Positions 18,127 to 28,388 of a stretch of 64,000 nt of DNA are shown here, one piece after another (positions within the stretch are counted from its first letter, which is position 1; each line of letters starts with the position of its first letter). The position numbers and the translations under genes are program-made. The stretch is from JAWKJY01 sp041393535 (GTDB lineage Bacteria > Actinomycetota > Thermoleophilia > Gaiellales > Gaiellaceae), in assembly GCA_041393535.1 (NCBI GenBank), contig JAWKJY010000003.1:372001-436000 (forward strand), written 5' to 3'. Under the pieces are notes generated by a model, which searched no databases, was not told where the DNA came from, and saw only the letters and a list, made by a program, of their open reading frames with translations.

Positions 18127-19196
18127 GACTCGAACACCTCCAGGGGCAGCACGGCGGACACGAGCGGGTTGGGGACGTCGACGACCTCGGAGAGGCGAAG
18201 GTCGACGCAGCAGGAGATCAGGACGTACGCGGCCTCGGCGGAGAGCCCGCGCTCCGTCGTCAGGTAGTCGATCATCGCGAGCAGCGCCTGCCGGGTCGCG
18301 AGGCCGAGGTCCATCGACTCGTTGCGGCCCCCGTCGGTGAGCGAGACGCCCGTCGTGCCGAGCTCGCGCCGGCCCGGGCGCGGTGGCGTCTCGTAGGCCG
18401 GGAAGCGCGGGCGCCAGCGCGGCTGCTTGCGCAGCCCGAAGCGGACGGTGACCGCGCCGGCCATCTCGATCCCGGTGCCGCACGTCTCGCCGTCGCCCTG
18501 CGCGAAGTGCAGGTCGCCGATGGAGAAGAGCGCTCCCGGCACGTGGACCGTGAGGTAGAGCCTCGAGCCGGCGACGAGGCCGCGGCAGTCGAGGTTGCCG
18601 CCGTTCTCGCGCGGCGGGATCGTCCGCACCCCGGGGGCGGCCGCAGCCGGGACGGCCTCGTGCGGCAGGTCGTCGGCGACGGCGCCGCCGCGGCGCTTGA
18701 GCTCCTCCTCGCGCGCGCGCTGCTCCTGCATCAGCGCGTGCGAGGGGGCGACGCCGACGTTCCCGGCGACCATGTCCGCGGGGATCGCGATCCCGGGCAG
18801 CTGCGGCGAGCGCGCGACCCCGTTCGCGAGCCGGAAGCCGGCGACGTACGGGTCGGGGAAGAGGTCGGAGAGGAAGCCGAAGCCGGGGATCAGGGCCGCG
18901 ATGCCGATGTCCGCGTGCTCGTAGGCGAGGAGCTCGACCTCGAGCACGTCGCCGGGCTCGGCGCCCTCGACGTGGATCGGCCCGGTCATCGGGTGGCCGA
19001 GCCCGAGGCTCATCCCGAGCACGTCCTCGGGCGTCGAGTCGGGCGTGATCTGCCCGTCGAGCCCGTCGCGGCACTCGATCGTCAGCTCCTCTCCGACCCG
19101 GACCGAGGCGATCGGCTCGAGGTCGGGATGCCACCGGTTGTGCCCGGTCGCGGGCTCCTCGGCCAGCGGCCGCGACGCGTCGACCCTGATCCTCAC
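18123..19196 (-). CDS. acetamidase/formamidase family protein
   Basis: 357 residues. The FmdA_AmdA (PF03069) fold is shown by 'SRPLAEEPATGHNRWHPDLE' at the N-terminus, 'GHPMTGPIHVEGAEPGDVLE', 'IPPRENGGNLDCRGL', 'LHFAQGDGETCGTGIEMAG' and the C-terminal 'SCCVDLRLSEVVDVPN'. These cytoplasmic metal-dependent enzymes release ammonia from formamide or short aliphatic amides. The GTG start is 10 bp after the upstream gene (19207-19644, same strand), so a GAF-like, formamidase and coiled-coil operon is likely. It fits the amide-scavenging theme of the window. The exact amide is not predictable. Confidence 0.9.
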   Translation of the reverse strand: MRIRVDASRPLAEEPATGHNRWHPDLEPIASVRVGEELTIECRDGLDGQITPDSTPEDVLGMSLGLGHPMTGPIHVEGAEPGDVLEVELLAYEHADIGIAALIPGFGFLSDLFPDPYVAGFRLANGVARSPQLPGIAIPADMVAGNVGVAPSHALMQEQRAREEELKRRGGAVADDLPHEAVPAAAAPGVRTIPPRENGGNLDCRGLVAGSRLYLTVHVPGALFSIGDLHFAQGDGETCGTGIEMAGAVTVRFGLRKQPRWRPRFPAYETPPRPGRRELGTTGVSLTDGGRNESMDLGLATRQALLAMIDYLTTERGLSAEAAYVLISCCVDLRLSEVVDVPNPLVSAVLPLEVFES

Positions 19197-19206
19197 CGCG
19201 AGACCC

Positions 19207-19644
19207 CTACGACGCGGCCGCGTCGAGCTCGGCGAGCACCTGCGCGGCCGCCTCGCGGCAGCGCGCGGCCTCGGCGTCGGTCCAGTCGCGCTTCCGCCCG
19301 CACTGGTGGACGGAGATGATCGCGACGGTCTGGTCGTCGCGGCGCACGGGCGTGACGATCTGCGCCTGCATCCCGCCGTACAGCCCGAGCATCGTCTGGT
19401 AGGCGTCGTCGTCGGGGTAGTCGCCCACGCAGTCGGTCTGCACGACCTGCTCGCCGCCGGTGACGCGCAGGACGATCGGCTGCTTCGGCATGTTCGGCGT
19501 CGCCATCCCGACGATCGAGTCGACGCCGTCGCCGGTGACCTCGTTCGTGACGGGGAAGATGTCCGAGTCGCTCGGCTGCCGGAGCGTGATGCGGCTCGGC
19601 TGGAGGTCGTCGAACAGGGACTGGATGATCTGCTGGAGGCTCAT
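19207..19644 (-). CDS. GAF-like sensor-domain protein
   Basis: 145 residues from the ATG at 19644 ('MSLQQIIQSLFDDLQPSRIT'); an ATG three codons upstream (19653) overlaps the -10-like TAGGAT, so the inner start is preferred. The pattern 'DIFPVTNEVTGDGVDSIVG', then 'QAQIVTPVRRDDQTVAIISVHQ' and 'RDWTDAEAARCREAAAQVL' follows the GAF-domain order (alpha, beta core, closing helix 'W t..e...l..aa..v'). GAF domains bind small ligands or heme and often regulate neighbours. It lies upstream of the formamidase and could sense its substrate (inference). It is divergent from the GST gene at 19713. Confidence 0.65.
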   Translation of the reverse strand: MSLQQIIQSLFDDLQPSRITLRQPSDSDIFPVTNEVTGDGVDSIVGMATPNMPKQPIVLRVTGGEQVVQTDCVGDYPDDDAYQTMLGLYGGMQAQIVTPVRRDDQTVAIISVHQCGRKRDWTDAEAARCREAAAQVLAELDAAAS

Positions 19645-19651
19645 GCGCGGC

Positions 19652-19657
19652 ATCCTA
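19652..19657 (-). promoter_or_regulatory. -10-like hexamer TAGGAT before GAF-like gene
   Basis: TAGGAT ends 7 nt before the ATG at 19644 and overlaps the alternative upstream ATG, which decides the start. No Shine-Dalgarno is seen. Confidence 0.5.
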
Positions 19658-19700
19658 CGGCGCGGCGGGCGCGCGCGGCTGCGCCGCCCCTCCGCGCCCG

Positions 19701-19706
19701 TAGGAT
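19701..19706 (+). promoter_or_regulatory. -10-like hexamer TAGGAT before GST gene
   Basis: TAGGAT ends 6 nt before the ATG at 19713. It is the same hexamer as in the divergent promoter 44 bp away, and no Shine-Dalgarno is visible. Confidence 0.5.
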
Positions 19707-19712
19707 GGCGGG

Positions 19713-20345
19713 ATGCTGACGCTCTACGACAACCCCGGCTCGTCCAACGCGCTCAAGGTCCGGATGCTCCTCGCCGAGCTCGGCCTCGACGTCCAGCGCG
19801 TCCACGTCCCGTTCCCGCGGCCGCGCCCGGAGGCGCTGCTGGCGGTCTACCCCTTCGGCTCGATCCCCGCCCTCGTCGACGGCGACCTGCGCCTCGGCGA
19901 GTCCAACACGATCCTGCGCTACCTCGCCGCCCGCGAGGGCCGCGACGACCTCTACCCGGACGACCCGCGCCAGCGCGCCCGCGTCGACCAGGCGCTCGAC
20001 AGCTGGCAGACGATGGTGCGGCCGGCGGCCGGCAAGCTCGACGGGCTCGCGCTCCTCTGGACGAACCGCGAGCAGGGCGGCGGCCGCTGGGAGGACGCGC
20101 CCGACCAGGAGGCGCTGCAGGAGGCGATCCCGGCGGTCGTCCAGGCGTACGACAGCTTCGAGCGCCTGCTCCCGGGCGAGGGCTACGTCTGCGGCTCGTT
20201 CACGATCGCGGACTGCTGCGTCGCGCCGGGCCTCTGGCGCACGCACCGCCTGCCGCTGCCGACCGAGCGCTGGCCGCGGCTGATGCGCGTCCGGGCGCTG
20301 CTCAGCGAGCACCCGAGCTTCAGGGCCGCCGGGCCGGTCGAGTAG
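19713..20345 (+). CDS. glutathione S-transferase-like protein
   Basis: 210 residues. The N-terminal thioredoxin-fold GST domain ('MLTLYDNPGSSNALKVRMLL', 'YPFGSIPALVDGDLRLGESN') carries the Pro-preceded cis turn 'SIPAL' and the 'ESNTILRYLA' glutathione-contact motif; the C-terminal helical domain has 'GEGYVCGSFTIADCCVAPGL', which matches the GST N-capping box 'S(F/L)T(I/L)AD'. Ser10 or Ser11 is the likely catalytic hydroxyl. Actinobacteria generally use mycothiol instead of glutathione, so the thiol partner is uncertain. It overlaps the convergent gene 20320-21405 by 26 bp. Confidence 0.85.
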   Translation: MLTLYDNPGSSNALKVRMLLAELGLDVQRVHVPFPRPRPEALLAVYPFGSIPALVDGDLRLGESNTILRYLAAREGRDDLYPDDPRQRARVDQALDSWQTMVRPAAGKLDGLALLWTNREQGGGRWEDAPDQEALQEAIPAVVQAYDSFERLLPGEGYVCGSFTIADCCVAPGLWRTHRLPLPTERWPRLMRVRALLSEHPSFRAAGPVE

Positions 20346-21405
20346 GGACGCCGCCCCACCCGGGCGGCCGCGCGCCGAGGAGGACGGCCCAGCGGGCGAC
20401 GGTGGCAAGCTCGCAGCGGTAGGTGCGGCCGCCGAGCCTGCGTCCGCCGATCACGCCGCCGATCGTGATCTCGTCGATGGCTCCGCCGGAGCACACCTCG
20501 TCCGAGCCGCGCTGCTGGGGAGAGAGCAGCGCCCAGCGGTCAAGCACGACCGCGTCGCAGACGCGGCGCGCGTGCGGGATCCCGCGAGGACGTTCCCCGC
20601 AGACGATCCGGTAGCGGCGCCGCCGGGGCTCCGAGGGCTCGAACTGCAGCGACAGCCGGACGGCGAATCGGGAGGGCCCTCGGAAGATGAACGGGACTGG
20701 GCCCGAAGGCACCGGCAGGTGCGGGGCGTCCCCGTCGAGCGCGCCGTACCCGCGCCACATGCCGCCCTCCCAGCTCGGGTCGCGGGCCCAGGACTCGACG
20801 AAGAGCGGGACCCCCTGCGGGCTCTCGACCCGCAGGAGACGCGCGACCCTATCCGCCTCCGGCGGCAAGACCATCGAGCGCCACGTGCTGACCCGTTTGA
20901 GCAGCTGCCGCTCGTAGAGGTGGACGACGACCCGAAGCGCCGGCTCGGGCAGCCGCAGCTGCTCGATCGAGACGGTCAGATGGTTCGAGCGCGCGCGGGC
21001 GCGGATCGCCCGCGCGATCGCGTCGAGGTCGACGTCCTGCGCGGGCGGGGGGAGAGCGGGGTGGTAGTCCGCGTCGCAGTACCCCACGCCGCTGATCGCG
21101 GCGCCCGCGGCGGCGAGACGTCGCGGCAGCTCGAAGCGCAGCAGCATGATCTGCCATGACGCCTCCGTCCAGGCGGACGGGATGCTGGCCGAACCACACG
21201 AGGCCACGAGGACGCGGTTCGGGTCGAGCGTCAGCTGCGCGACCGCGACGTGGTCGCCGAGCGGCGCGAGCGCCGCCCGGATCGCCGCCTCCTCGATGGC
21301 ATTCGCGCCCACGATCGGCACGTCGGCCGCGGTCCGTGCGCCTGCGCTCGCGGCGAGCGCGAGCCCGGCGAGCCCCGCGGCCAGAAGCGTGGCGACGACC
21401 CTCAC
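20320..21405 (-). CDS. secreted protein of unknown function with a cysteine-rich C-terminal domain
   Basis: 361 residues. GTG start. The signal peptide 'VATLLAAGLAGLALAASAGA' should be cleaved after Ala-Arg-Ala. The body (about 25-230) is a SIMPL/DUF541-like periplasmic domain in style ('VGANAIEEAAIRAALAPLGD', 'AISGVGYCDADYHPA'), but I cannot confirm the family. The last ~110 residues ('RYRIVCGERPRGIPHARRVC' onward) contain four cysteines spaced like the subtilisin-inhibitor fold (C..hP...C......C....G........C), so an SSI-like domain is possible. Its function would be extracellular. It overlaps the end of the GST gene. Confidence 0.65.
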   Translation of the reverse strand: MRVVATLLAAGLAGLALAASAGARTAADVPIVGANAIEEAAIRAALAPLGDHVAVAQLTLDPNRVLVASCGSASIPSAWTEASWQIMLLRFELPRRLAAAGAAISGVGYCDADYHPALPPPAQDVDLDAIARAIRARARSNHLTVSIEQLRLPEPALRVVVHLYERQLLKRVSTWRSMVLPPEADRVARLLRVESPQGVPLFVESWARDPSWEGGMWRGYGALDGDAPHLPVPSGPVPFIFRGPSRFAVRLSLQFEPSEPRRRRYRIVCGERPRGIPHARRVCDAVVLDRWALLSPQQRGSDEVCSGGAIDEITIGGVIGGRRLGGRTYRCELATVARWAVLLGARPPGWGGVPTRPARRP

Positions 21406-21555
21406 GCTCCGTTAGACGTCGCCACCGCGCGGAAGCTCCGCCGACCTGACGAGGTTCCCTCGTCATGTCCCCTGTGGCCGTCGGAGCGACCGCCAGCGAT
21501 CCCGTGCTGCGGAAGCCCGAGTGCGCGTGGCCGCGGCGCGAATGAGGGGGGCCAC

Positions 21556-21583
21556 GGGGGGAGAAGCGCGAGCTTCTCCCCCC
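21556..21583. repeat. GGGGGG-type inverted repeat (copy 2 of dispersed hairpin family)
   Basis: Perfect 11-bp stem GGGGGGAGAAG (21556-21566) / CTTCTCCCCCC (21573-21583) with a CGCGAG loop, followed by GTTTTC. It lies in the 205-bp region between divergent genes, upstream of 21611, so it is not simply a 3' terminator. The same core recurs at 50623-50654 on the other strand. Confidence 0.7.
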
Positions 21584-21597
21584 GTTTTCTCCTCCCG

Positions 21598-21603
21598 TAA
21601 GAT
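21598..21603 (+). promoter_or_regulatory. -10-like hexamer TAAGAT before HerA-like gene
   Basis: TAAGAT ends 7 nt before the ATG at 21611, which has no Shine-Dalgarno. It decides this start over possible upstream codons inside the hairpin region. Confidence 0.5.
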
Positions 21604-21610
21604 CGGCGGC

Positions 21611-24052
<2,442 letters not shown>

Positions 24053-24174
24053 GACGACGGTTGGGAGAAGCTTGCGCCTTGCCCGAGCGGTCACCCCGTG
24101 GAGCCTGGCGGCTGGCGCTCCGGCCCCCGCTCTGCCGAGCCTCTTCCTCTTCGCCACTCTTCTCGGTTTCCGGC

Positions 24175-24864
24175 TCAGCGGCACCGCTCGAACGAATCGA
24201 CGAGCCACCCGCCGACCCCGTCGGGCGAGAGGGAAGCGCGGCCCAGAACCTCGCCGTCTCGCACGAGGCGGACGAGCGTCTGAGTCGCGTCCGTTCCGTA
24301 CCCCGCGCGCTCGATCTCGTAGTCGAGCTCGCCGTCGATCCGCCGGAAGAACGTCGCCGCCGCCTCGACTGGCGACCCGCGCTCGCCGCGCGCCCCGGCT
24401 GGCATCGCACCGGTCACGCCGTCTGTTTCGCCGCATGCGAGCTCGGTCGAGACGTAGAAGCCGTCCGGGTCGACGACTCGAGCCCGAGCGGTCGGAGCCT
24501 CGCGGGGGAACGGGCCTTCTACCGGGTCGCAACGGACGTCCCACGTGCCCGGAGGAGCGGGTACGACGTGCGCGCTCGTCCGGGGTGGCGCCACGATGCT
24601 CCACGGGCCACTGTCGATGTCCGCCGAGAACCGCACCTCGACGCTCGTCGACGTCCGGTTGTCGACGACCACGTGGAGCCCGTCGGCCCGCGCCCGAACG
24701 AGCTGCGCGTCGAGCATCGGCTCACGCGTGTCGCACGTGACCGCGAGCAGGTCGGGCGCGGTTCGCTTCTCCTCGGCCGTCGGGCTGACCTCACCGCCGC
24801 AGGCAGCAAGCAGGAGGACCGCGGCCAGTCCGAGACACCGCGTCGGCACGGGGCGCGTTCGCAT
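24175..24864 (-). CDS. lipoprotein of unknown function
   Basis: 229 residues from the ATG at 24864. A basic N-terminus, hydrophobic core 'LGLAAVLLLAACGGEV' and an LAAC lipobox predict lipid attachment at the Cys and display on the outer face of the membrane. The remainder is beta-rich, with paired cysteines ('LAVTCDTREP', 'TWDVRCDPVEG', 'STELACGETDG', 'DSFERCR'), and shows no recognised family. A longer in-frame extension upstream to 25098 exists but reads as intergenic sequence and would bury the signal peptide. The 122 bp downstream to 24053 holds nothing I can identify. Confidence 0.72.
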   Translation of the reverse strand: MRTRPVPTRCLGLAAVLLLAACGGEVSPTAEEKRTAPDLLAVTCDTREPMLDAQLVRARADGLHVVVDNRTSTSVEVRFSADIDSGPWSIVAPPRTSAHVVPAPPGTWDVRCDPVEGPFPREAPTARARVVDPDGFYVSTELACGETDGVTGAMPAGARGERGSPVEAAATFFRRIDGELDYEIERAGYGTDATQTLVRLVRDGEVLGRASLSPDGVGGWLVDSFERCR

Positions 24865-25186
24865 GCCTGGTTGGACGAGCGAGAACGTCGTCGGTTTGGC
24901 TGGAGTCCGCAAACCGGCCGCGGACACCGTCGCTTCTGAGCCCTGTCCGACCTGCTGCGCCGTACCGGGACACGTCCCTTCGGGACGGGCGAGGGGCCAC
25001 CCCGCGCCTCCACCCGCCTTCGAGCGTAGCGCCGAACGCGTCACGGGTGTGTGACCGCGCGGGCTCGACTCGTGTCGGAAGCGTGACGATCGATCCACAC
25101 CCTCGGCCGCCGGCGGCTGCAGCGAACGTCCGGGCCGGCGACCCGTCGCCGCGCCGTCGACGCCTGTCGGGGTCTACCGTAGAGCC
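24865..25186. other. 322-bp divergent intergenic region with a leader-like element
   Basis: No gene is seen here. Read on the minus strand toward the lipoprotein it contains ATCGTCAC at 25090-25083 and, exactly 112 nt further, GGGACGTGTCCC at 24978-24967. The same two boxes with the same 112-nt spacing occur before the metallo-beta-lactamase gene (31518 and 31630), and a related arrangement lies at 58471-58604. Confidence 0.5.
25175..25180 (+). promoter_or_regulatory. -10-like hexamer TACCGT before exonuclease III gene
   Basis: TACCGT ends 6 nt before the GTG at 25187. No Shine-Dalgarno is visible, so a leaderless message is likely. Confidence 0.5.
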
Positions 25187-26053
25187 GTGCGGATCGCGAC
25201 CTGGAACGTCAACTCGGTCAAGCAGCGCGTGCCGCGGCTCCTGCCCTGGCTCGACGAGCGCCGTCCCGACGTGGCCTGCCTGCAGGAGACGAAGCTGACC
25301 GACGACGCGTTCCTCGACCTGCTCGGCGACGAGCTGGCCGCGCGCGGGTACGCGGTCGCGGTCCACGGCGAGCCGAGCTGGAACGGCGTCGCGATCCTCT
25401 CGCGCGTCGGGCTCGACGACGTCGTCGCCGGCCTGCCCGGCGCGCCCGGCTTCCCGCACCCCGAGGCGCGGGCCATCGCCGCGACCTGCGGCGGCGTGCG
25501 CGTCGTCTCCGTCTACGTGCCGAACGGGCGCGAGCCGGGCTGCGACCACTACGTCTACAAGCTCGCCTGGCTCGAGGCCCTGCACGCGCTCGTGGCCGCC
25601 GGCCCGGCCGACCTGGTCGTCTGCGGGGACATCAACATCGCGCCGGCCGACGAGGACGTCTTCGACCCCGCTGCGTACGTCGGGCAGACGCACGTGACCC
25701 CGCCCGAGCGGGCCGCGCTCGCGGCGCTCCAGGCGGCCGGCCTGCACGACGTCGTCCGCGACCGGTGGCCGGGAGAGCGCGTCTTCACCTACTGGGACTA
25801 CCGGGCCGGGATGTTCCACCAGGATCTCGGGATGCGCATCGACCTCGTGCTCGCGCGCGACCCGATCGCCGCCCGCGTCCGTGCCGCCTGGGTGGATCCG
25901 CGGCAGGCCCGGAAGGGCACGGGCCCAGGCGACCATGCCCCCGTGATCGTCGACCTCGACACGGCGCCCGACGGCGACATCGGGCCGGTCGTGCCGCCGC
26001 CCTCGCGCCCTGCCGGGCGAGGCGCGGGCAAGCGGCTCCCGCAGGCGCCGTAG
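25187..26053 (+). CDS. xthA: exodeoxyribonuclease III (AP endonuclease)
   Basis: 288 residues. The EEP-fold active site is readable: Asn7 in 'ATWNVNSVKQR', Glu34 in 'CLQETKLTD', Asp/Asn in 'VVCGDINIAP', and the final 'DLVLAR' and 'GPGDHAPVIVDL' with the catalytic Asp-His. It repairs abasic sites and blocked 3' ends in DNA using Mg2+. The C-terminal ~25 residues after 'VDLDTAPDG' are a Pro/Arg tail beyond the usual family end. It stands alone, with its own promoter 6 nt from the GTG start. The name xthA follows family usage. Confidence 0.93.
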   Translation: MRIATWNVNSVKQRVPRLLPWLDERRPDVACLQETKLTDDAFLDLLGDELAARGYAVAVHGEPSWNGVAILSRVGLDDVVAGLPGAPGFPHPEARAIAATCGGVRVVSVYVPNGREPGCDHYVYKLAWLEALHALVAAGPADLVVCGDINIAPADEDVFDPAAYVGQTHVTPPERAALAALQAAGLHDVVRDRWPGERVFTYWDYRAGMFHQDLGMRIDLVLARDPIAARVRAAWVDPRQARKGTGPGDHAPVIVDLDTAPDGDIGPVVPPPSRPAGRGAGKRLPQAP

Positions 26054-26089
26054 CCGACCCGCCGCGCGTCGCCCCGTGGCCTTAAGGAT

Positions 26090-26104
26090 TGTACCTCCCG
26101 TACA
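26090..26104. promoter_or_regulatory. possible operator: inverted repeat TGTAC-N5-GTACA
   Basis: TGTACCTCCCGTACA lies 26 bp upstream of the amidase ATG (26131), inside an AT-richer patch (AAGGATTGTAC) that stands out from the local GC level. The symmetry resembles GntR-type operators. This is an inference; no regulator gene is adjacent. Confidence 0.35.
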
Positions 26105-26130
26105 GGACGCACGCAGGAGGCTCGCAGGGC

Positions 26131-27565
26131 ATGGAGATCCGGGACTGCGCAGCGCAGGACGCGGTCGGGCTGGCGGAGCTCCTGCGCACGCGGCAGGTGT
26201 CGGCGACCGAGGTGGAGGACGTCGCGCGCCGCGCGATCGAGGCGGTCGAGCCGCAGCTGTCGGCCACGGTCGGCCCGCTGCTCGACGCGCCGCTCGAGTC
26301 GAGCGACGACCGGGCCGTTCGCCGGGGTGCCGTTCGCCATGAAGGAGGTGGCGCCCGCACCTGAAGGGCCAGCTGACCCAGCTCGGGAGCGCGCTCGCGG
26401 GCGACGGCGTCACGGGGGCGGGGGACACGTTCCTCGGGCAGCGCTTCCGCGCGGCAGGCCTGAAGGTGATCGGGCGGACGCGCTCGCCGGAGTTCGCGTT
26501 CAACGCGACGACCGAGCCGAAGGTGCACGGGCCGACGCGGAACCCGTACGACCTGGGCAGGAGCGTCGGGGGCTCCTCGGGCGGCGCCGGGGCGCTCGTC
26601 GCCTCGCGCGCGCTCGCCGTTGCGCACGCGACGGACGGGGGCGGCTCGATTCGCATCCCCGCGTCGCTCTGCGGCATCGTCGGGCTGAAGCCGACGCGCG
26701 AGCGGATCCCCGTCGGGCCGGGCCAGTGGGAGGGCCTGCACGGGATGGCGCACGACTTCGTCCTCTGCAGGACGCTCCGCGACTGCGCGGCGATGCTCGA
26801 CGTCCTGCACGGGCCGGCGCCGGGCGAGAAGTACGTGATCCCGCCGCCCGCGCGCCCGCCACGCCGAGGAGGTCGGCGCCGACCCGGAGCCGCGTCCGGA
26901 TCGGCTGGACGGCGGACGCCTGGTCGGGCGAGGCCGGTCGATCCCGAGGTGCGCGCCGCGACCGAGCGGGTCGCCGTCGCGCTCGCCGGACGGGCCACGC
27001 GGTCGAGGCAGGCCAGCCCGCGCTCGACTACGAGCAGCTCCACCGGGCGCTCCTGGTCGGGTAGTTAAACCGGGCTCGCGCAGCCGGTCGCGAACCTCGA
27101 AGGCGAAGGGGATGGCCGCCGGCCCGGACGCGGTCAGGCCTGCTCGCTCGGATGATCGAGTACGGCCGCTCGCTCACGGCCGTCCAGCTGCTCGACGGGC
27201 TCGGCGACGCGAACGCCGTCGGCCGCGCGTTCGGCACGTTCTTCGAGGGCGTCGACGTGCTGCTGATCCCGTCGGTCGCCCAGCTGCCGTGGGAGCTCGG
27301 CCTGCTCGACCAGGACGACGCGTCGCTCGACGCCGACGGCTGGGTGCGCAAGCTCTTCGGCTTCTACTCGCCCTTCACGGCGATGATCAACATCACCGGC
27401 CAGCCGACGATCAGCCTGCCGCTCGCCTGGAGCGAGTCCGGCCTGCCGATCGGGATCCAGCTCGTCGGCCGCTACGGCGACGAGGCGACGCTCCTGCGCC
27501 TCGCGGCGCAGCTCGAGCAGCGCTTCCCCTGGGCCGACCGGCTGCCGGGCGTCGTCGCGGGCTGA
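26131..27565 (+). pseudogene. amidase signature-family gene, multiply frameshifted
   Basis: The ATG at 26131 follows GCAGGAGG. Fragments in three frames align in order with the intact amidase at 29138-30568: 'MEIRDCAAQDAVGLAELLRT', 'VPFAMKEVAP', 'GSSGGAGALVASRALAVAHA' with 'DGGGSIRIPASLCG', 'RIGWTADAWSGEA', 'GHAVEAGQPALDYEQLHRAL' and the C-terminal 'GQPTISLPLAWSESGLPIGI'. Frame changes occur near 26300, 26352, 26860-26960 and 27000, and the stretch 27060-27150 has in-frame stops and poor similarity. Both gained and lost bases are needed. It is either a decayed paralogue or a badly resolved stretch of sequence. The downstream 414 bp are clean and would encode the normal C-terminus. Confidence 0.8.
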
Positions 27566-27572
27566 GGTGGGA

Positions 27573-27602
27573 GGGGGCGCGGCCCGCGCGGGCCGCGCCC
27601 CC
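27573..27602 (+). terminator. strong GC hairpin after the amidase
   Basis: Perfect 13-bp stem GGGGGCGCGGCCC (27573-27585) / GGGCCGCGCCCCC (27590-27602) with a GCGC loop, 8 bp after the amidase stop. There is no T-run, so it is intrinsic-like only. Confidence 0.6.
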
Positions 27603-27650
27603 TGCCGCTCGGGCCCGCGCCCCGGGCCCCGGCTGTGCGAGGATGCGCGC

Positions 27651-28388
27651 GTGATCGTCGACCTCCACATGCACGTCGACCACATCCCGGCGCTCGGCTG
27701 GAAGATGGAGGCCGACCTGGCCGTCCGGCGGATGGACGAGGCCGGGATCGATCGCGCCGTGATCATGACGATCGTCGACGTGCCCGAGGTGAACCCGGAC
27801 GCGCTCCAGCTCGTGAAGGACGCCTGCGACGAGTTCCCCGACCGCCTCTGGGCGTTCGCGCGCGTGCATCCCTGGTACGGCGACCAGGCCGTCGCGCTGC
27901 TCGAGCAGGCGTTCGCCATGGGCTTCAAGGGGCTGAAGCTCCATCCCGTCTCGACGATCGCCCACCCGGGCGGCGAGGACACGCTGCGCCTGATCCGCGT
28001 CGCGGCCGAGCATCGCGCGCCGACGCTCTTCCACTGCGGCGACGAGCCGATGACGACGCCGCTCGCGATCGCGAAGGCCGCGGCGGCGGTGCCCTACGCG
28101 ACGATCGTGCTCGGCCACATGGGCGGCTACTTCCACGTCGACGAGGCGATCGCCGTCGCCGAGCGGTACGAGAACGTCGTGCTCGAGACCTCCGCGATGC
28201 CGTATCCGGCGAAGATCGGCGAGGCCGTCGAGCGGATCGGCCCCGAGCGCGTCGTCTACGCGAGCGACGGCCCCGTCTGCTCGCCGCTGATCGAGGTCGA
28301 GAAGGTGCGCCTCGCAGGGCTCGCCCCCGCCGACGAGGCGCTCGTCCTCGGGCAGAACGCGCTGCGCCTGCTGGAGCACGTCTCGTGA
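27651..28388 (+). CDS. amidohydrolase 2-family (TIM-barrel) metal hydrolase, first of a pair
   Basis: 245 residues, GTG start. Amidohydro_2 features seen: 'VIVDLHMHVDHIPALGW' (HxH metal motif), 'MGFKGLKLHPV', 'PTLFHCGDEP', 'TIVLGHMGGYFHVDEAI' and the terminal 'VVYASDGPV', which contains the family's catalytic Asp. The family includes decarboxylases and lactone or amide hydrolases. Its stop overlaps the next gene's GTG by 4 bp. That gene encodes another 245-residue member, so the two may form a heteromeric enzyme (inference). Confidence 0.85.
   Translation: MIVDLHMHVDHIPALGWKMEADLAVRRMDEAGIDRAVIMTIVDVPEVNPDALQLVKDACDEFPDRLWAFARVHPWYGDQAVALLEQAFAMGFKGLKLHPVSTIAHPGGEDTLRLIRVAAEHRAPTLFHCGDEPMTTPLAIAKAAAAVPYATIVLGHMGGYFHVDEAIAVAERYENVVLETSAMPYPAKIGEAVERIGPERVVYASDGPVCSPLIEVEKVRLAGLAPADEALVLGQNALRLLEHVS

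Noticed and set aside
26089..27152. In-frame TGA/TAG codons of the amidase as selenocysteine or recoding
   Set aside because: The stops coincide with frame changes and a region of lost similarity, none is at a Cys position and no hairpin follows; decay or sequence error is simpler.
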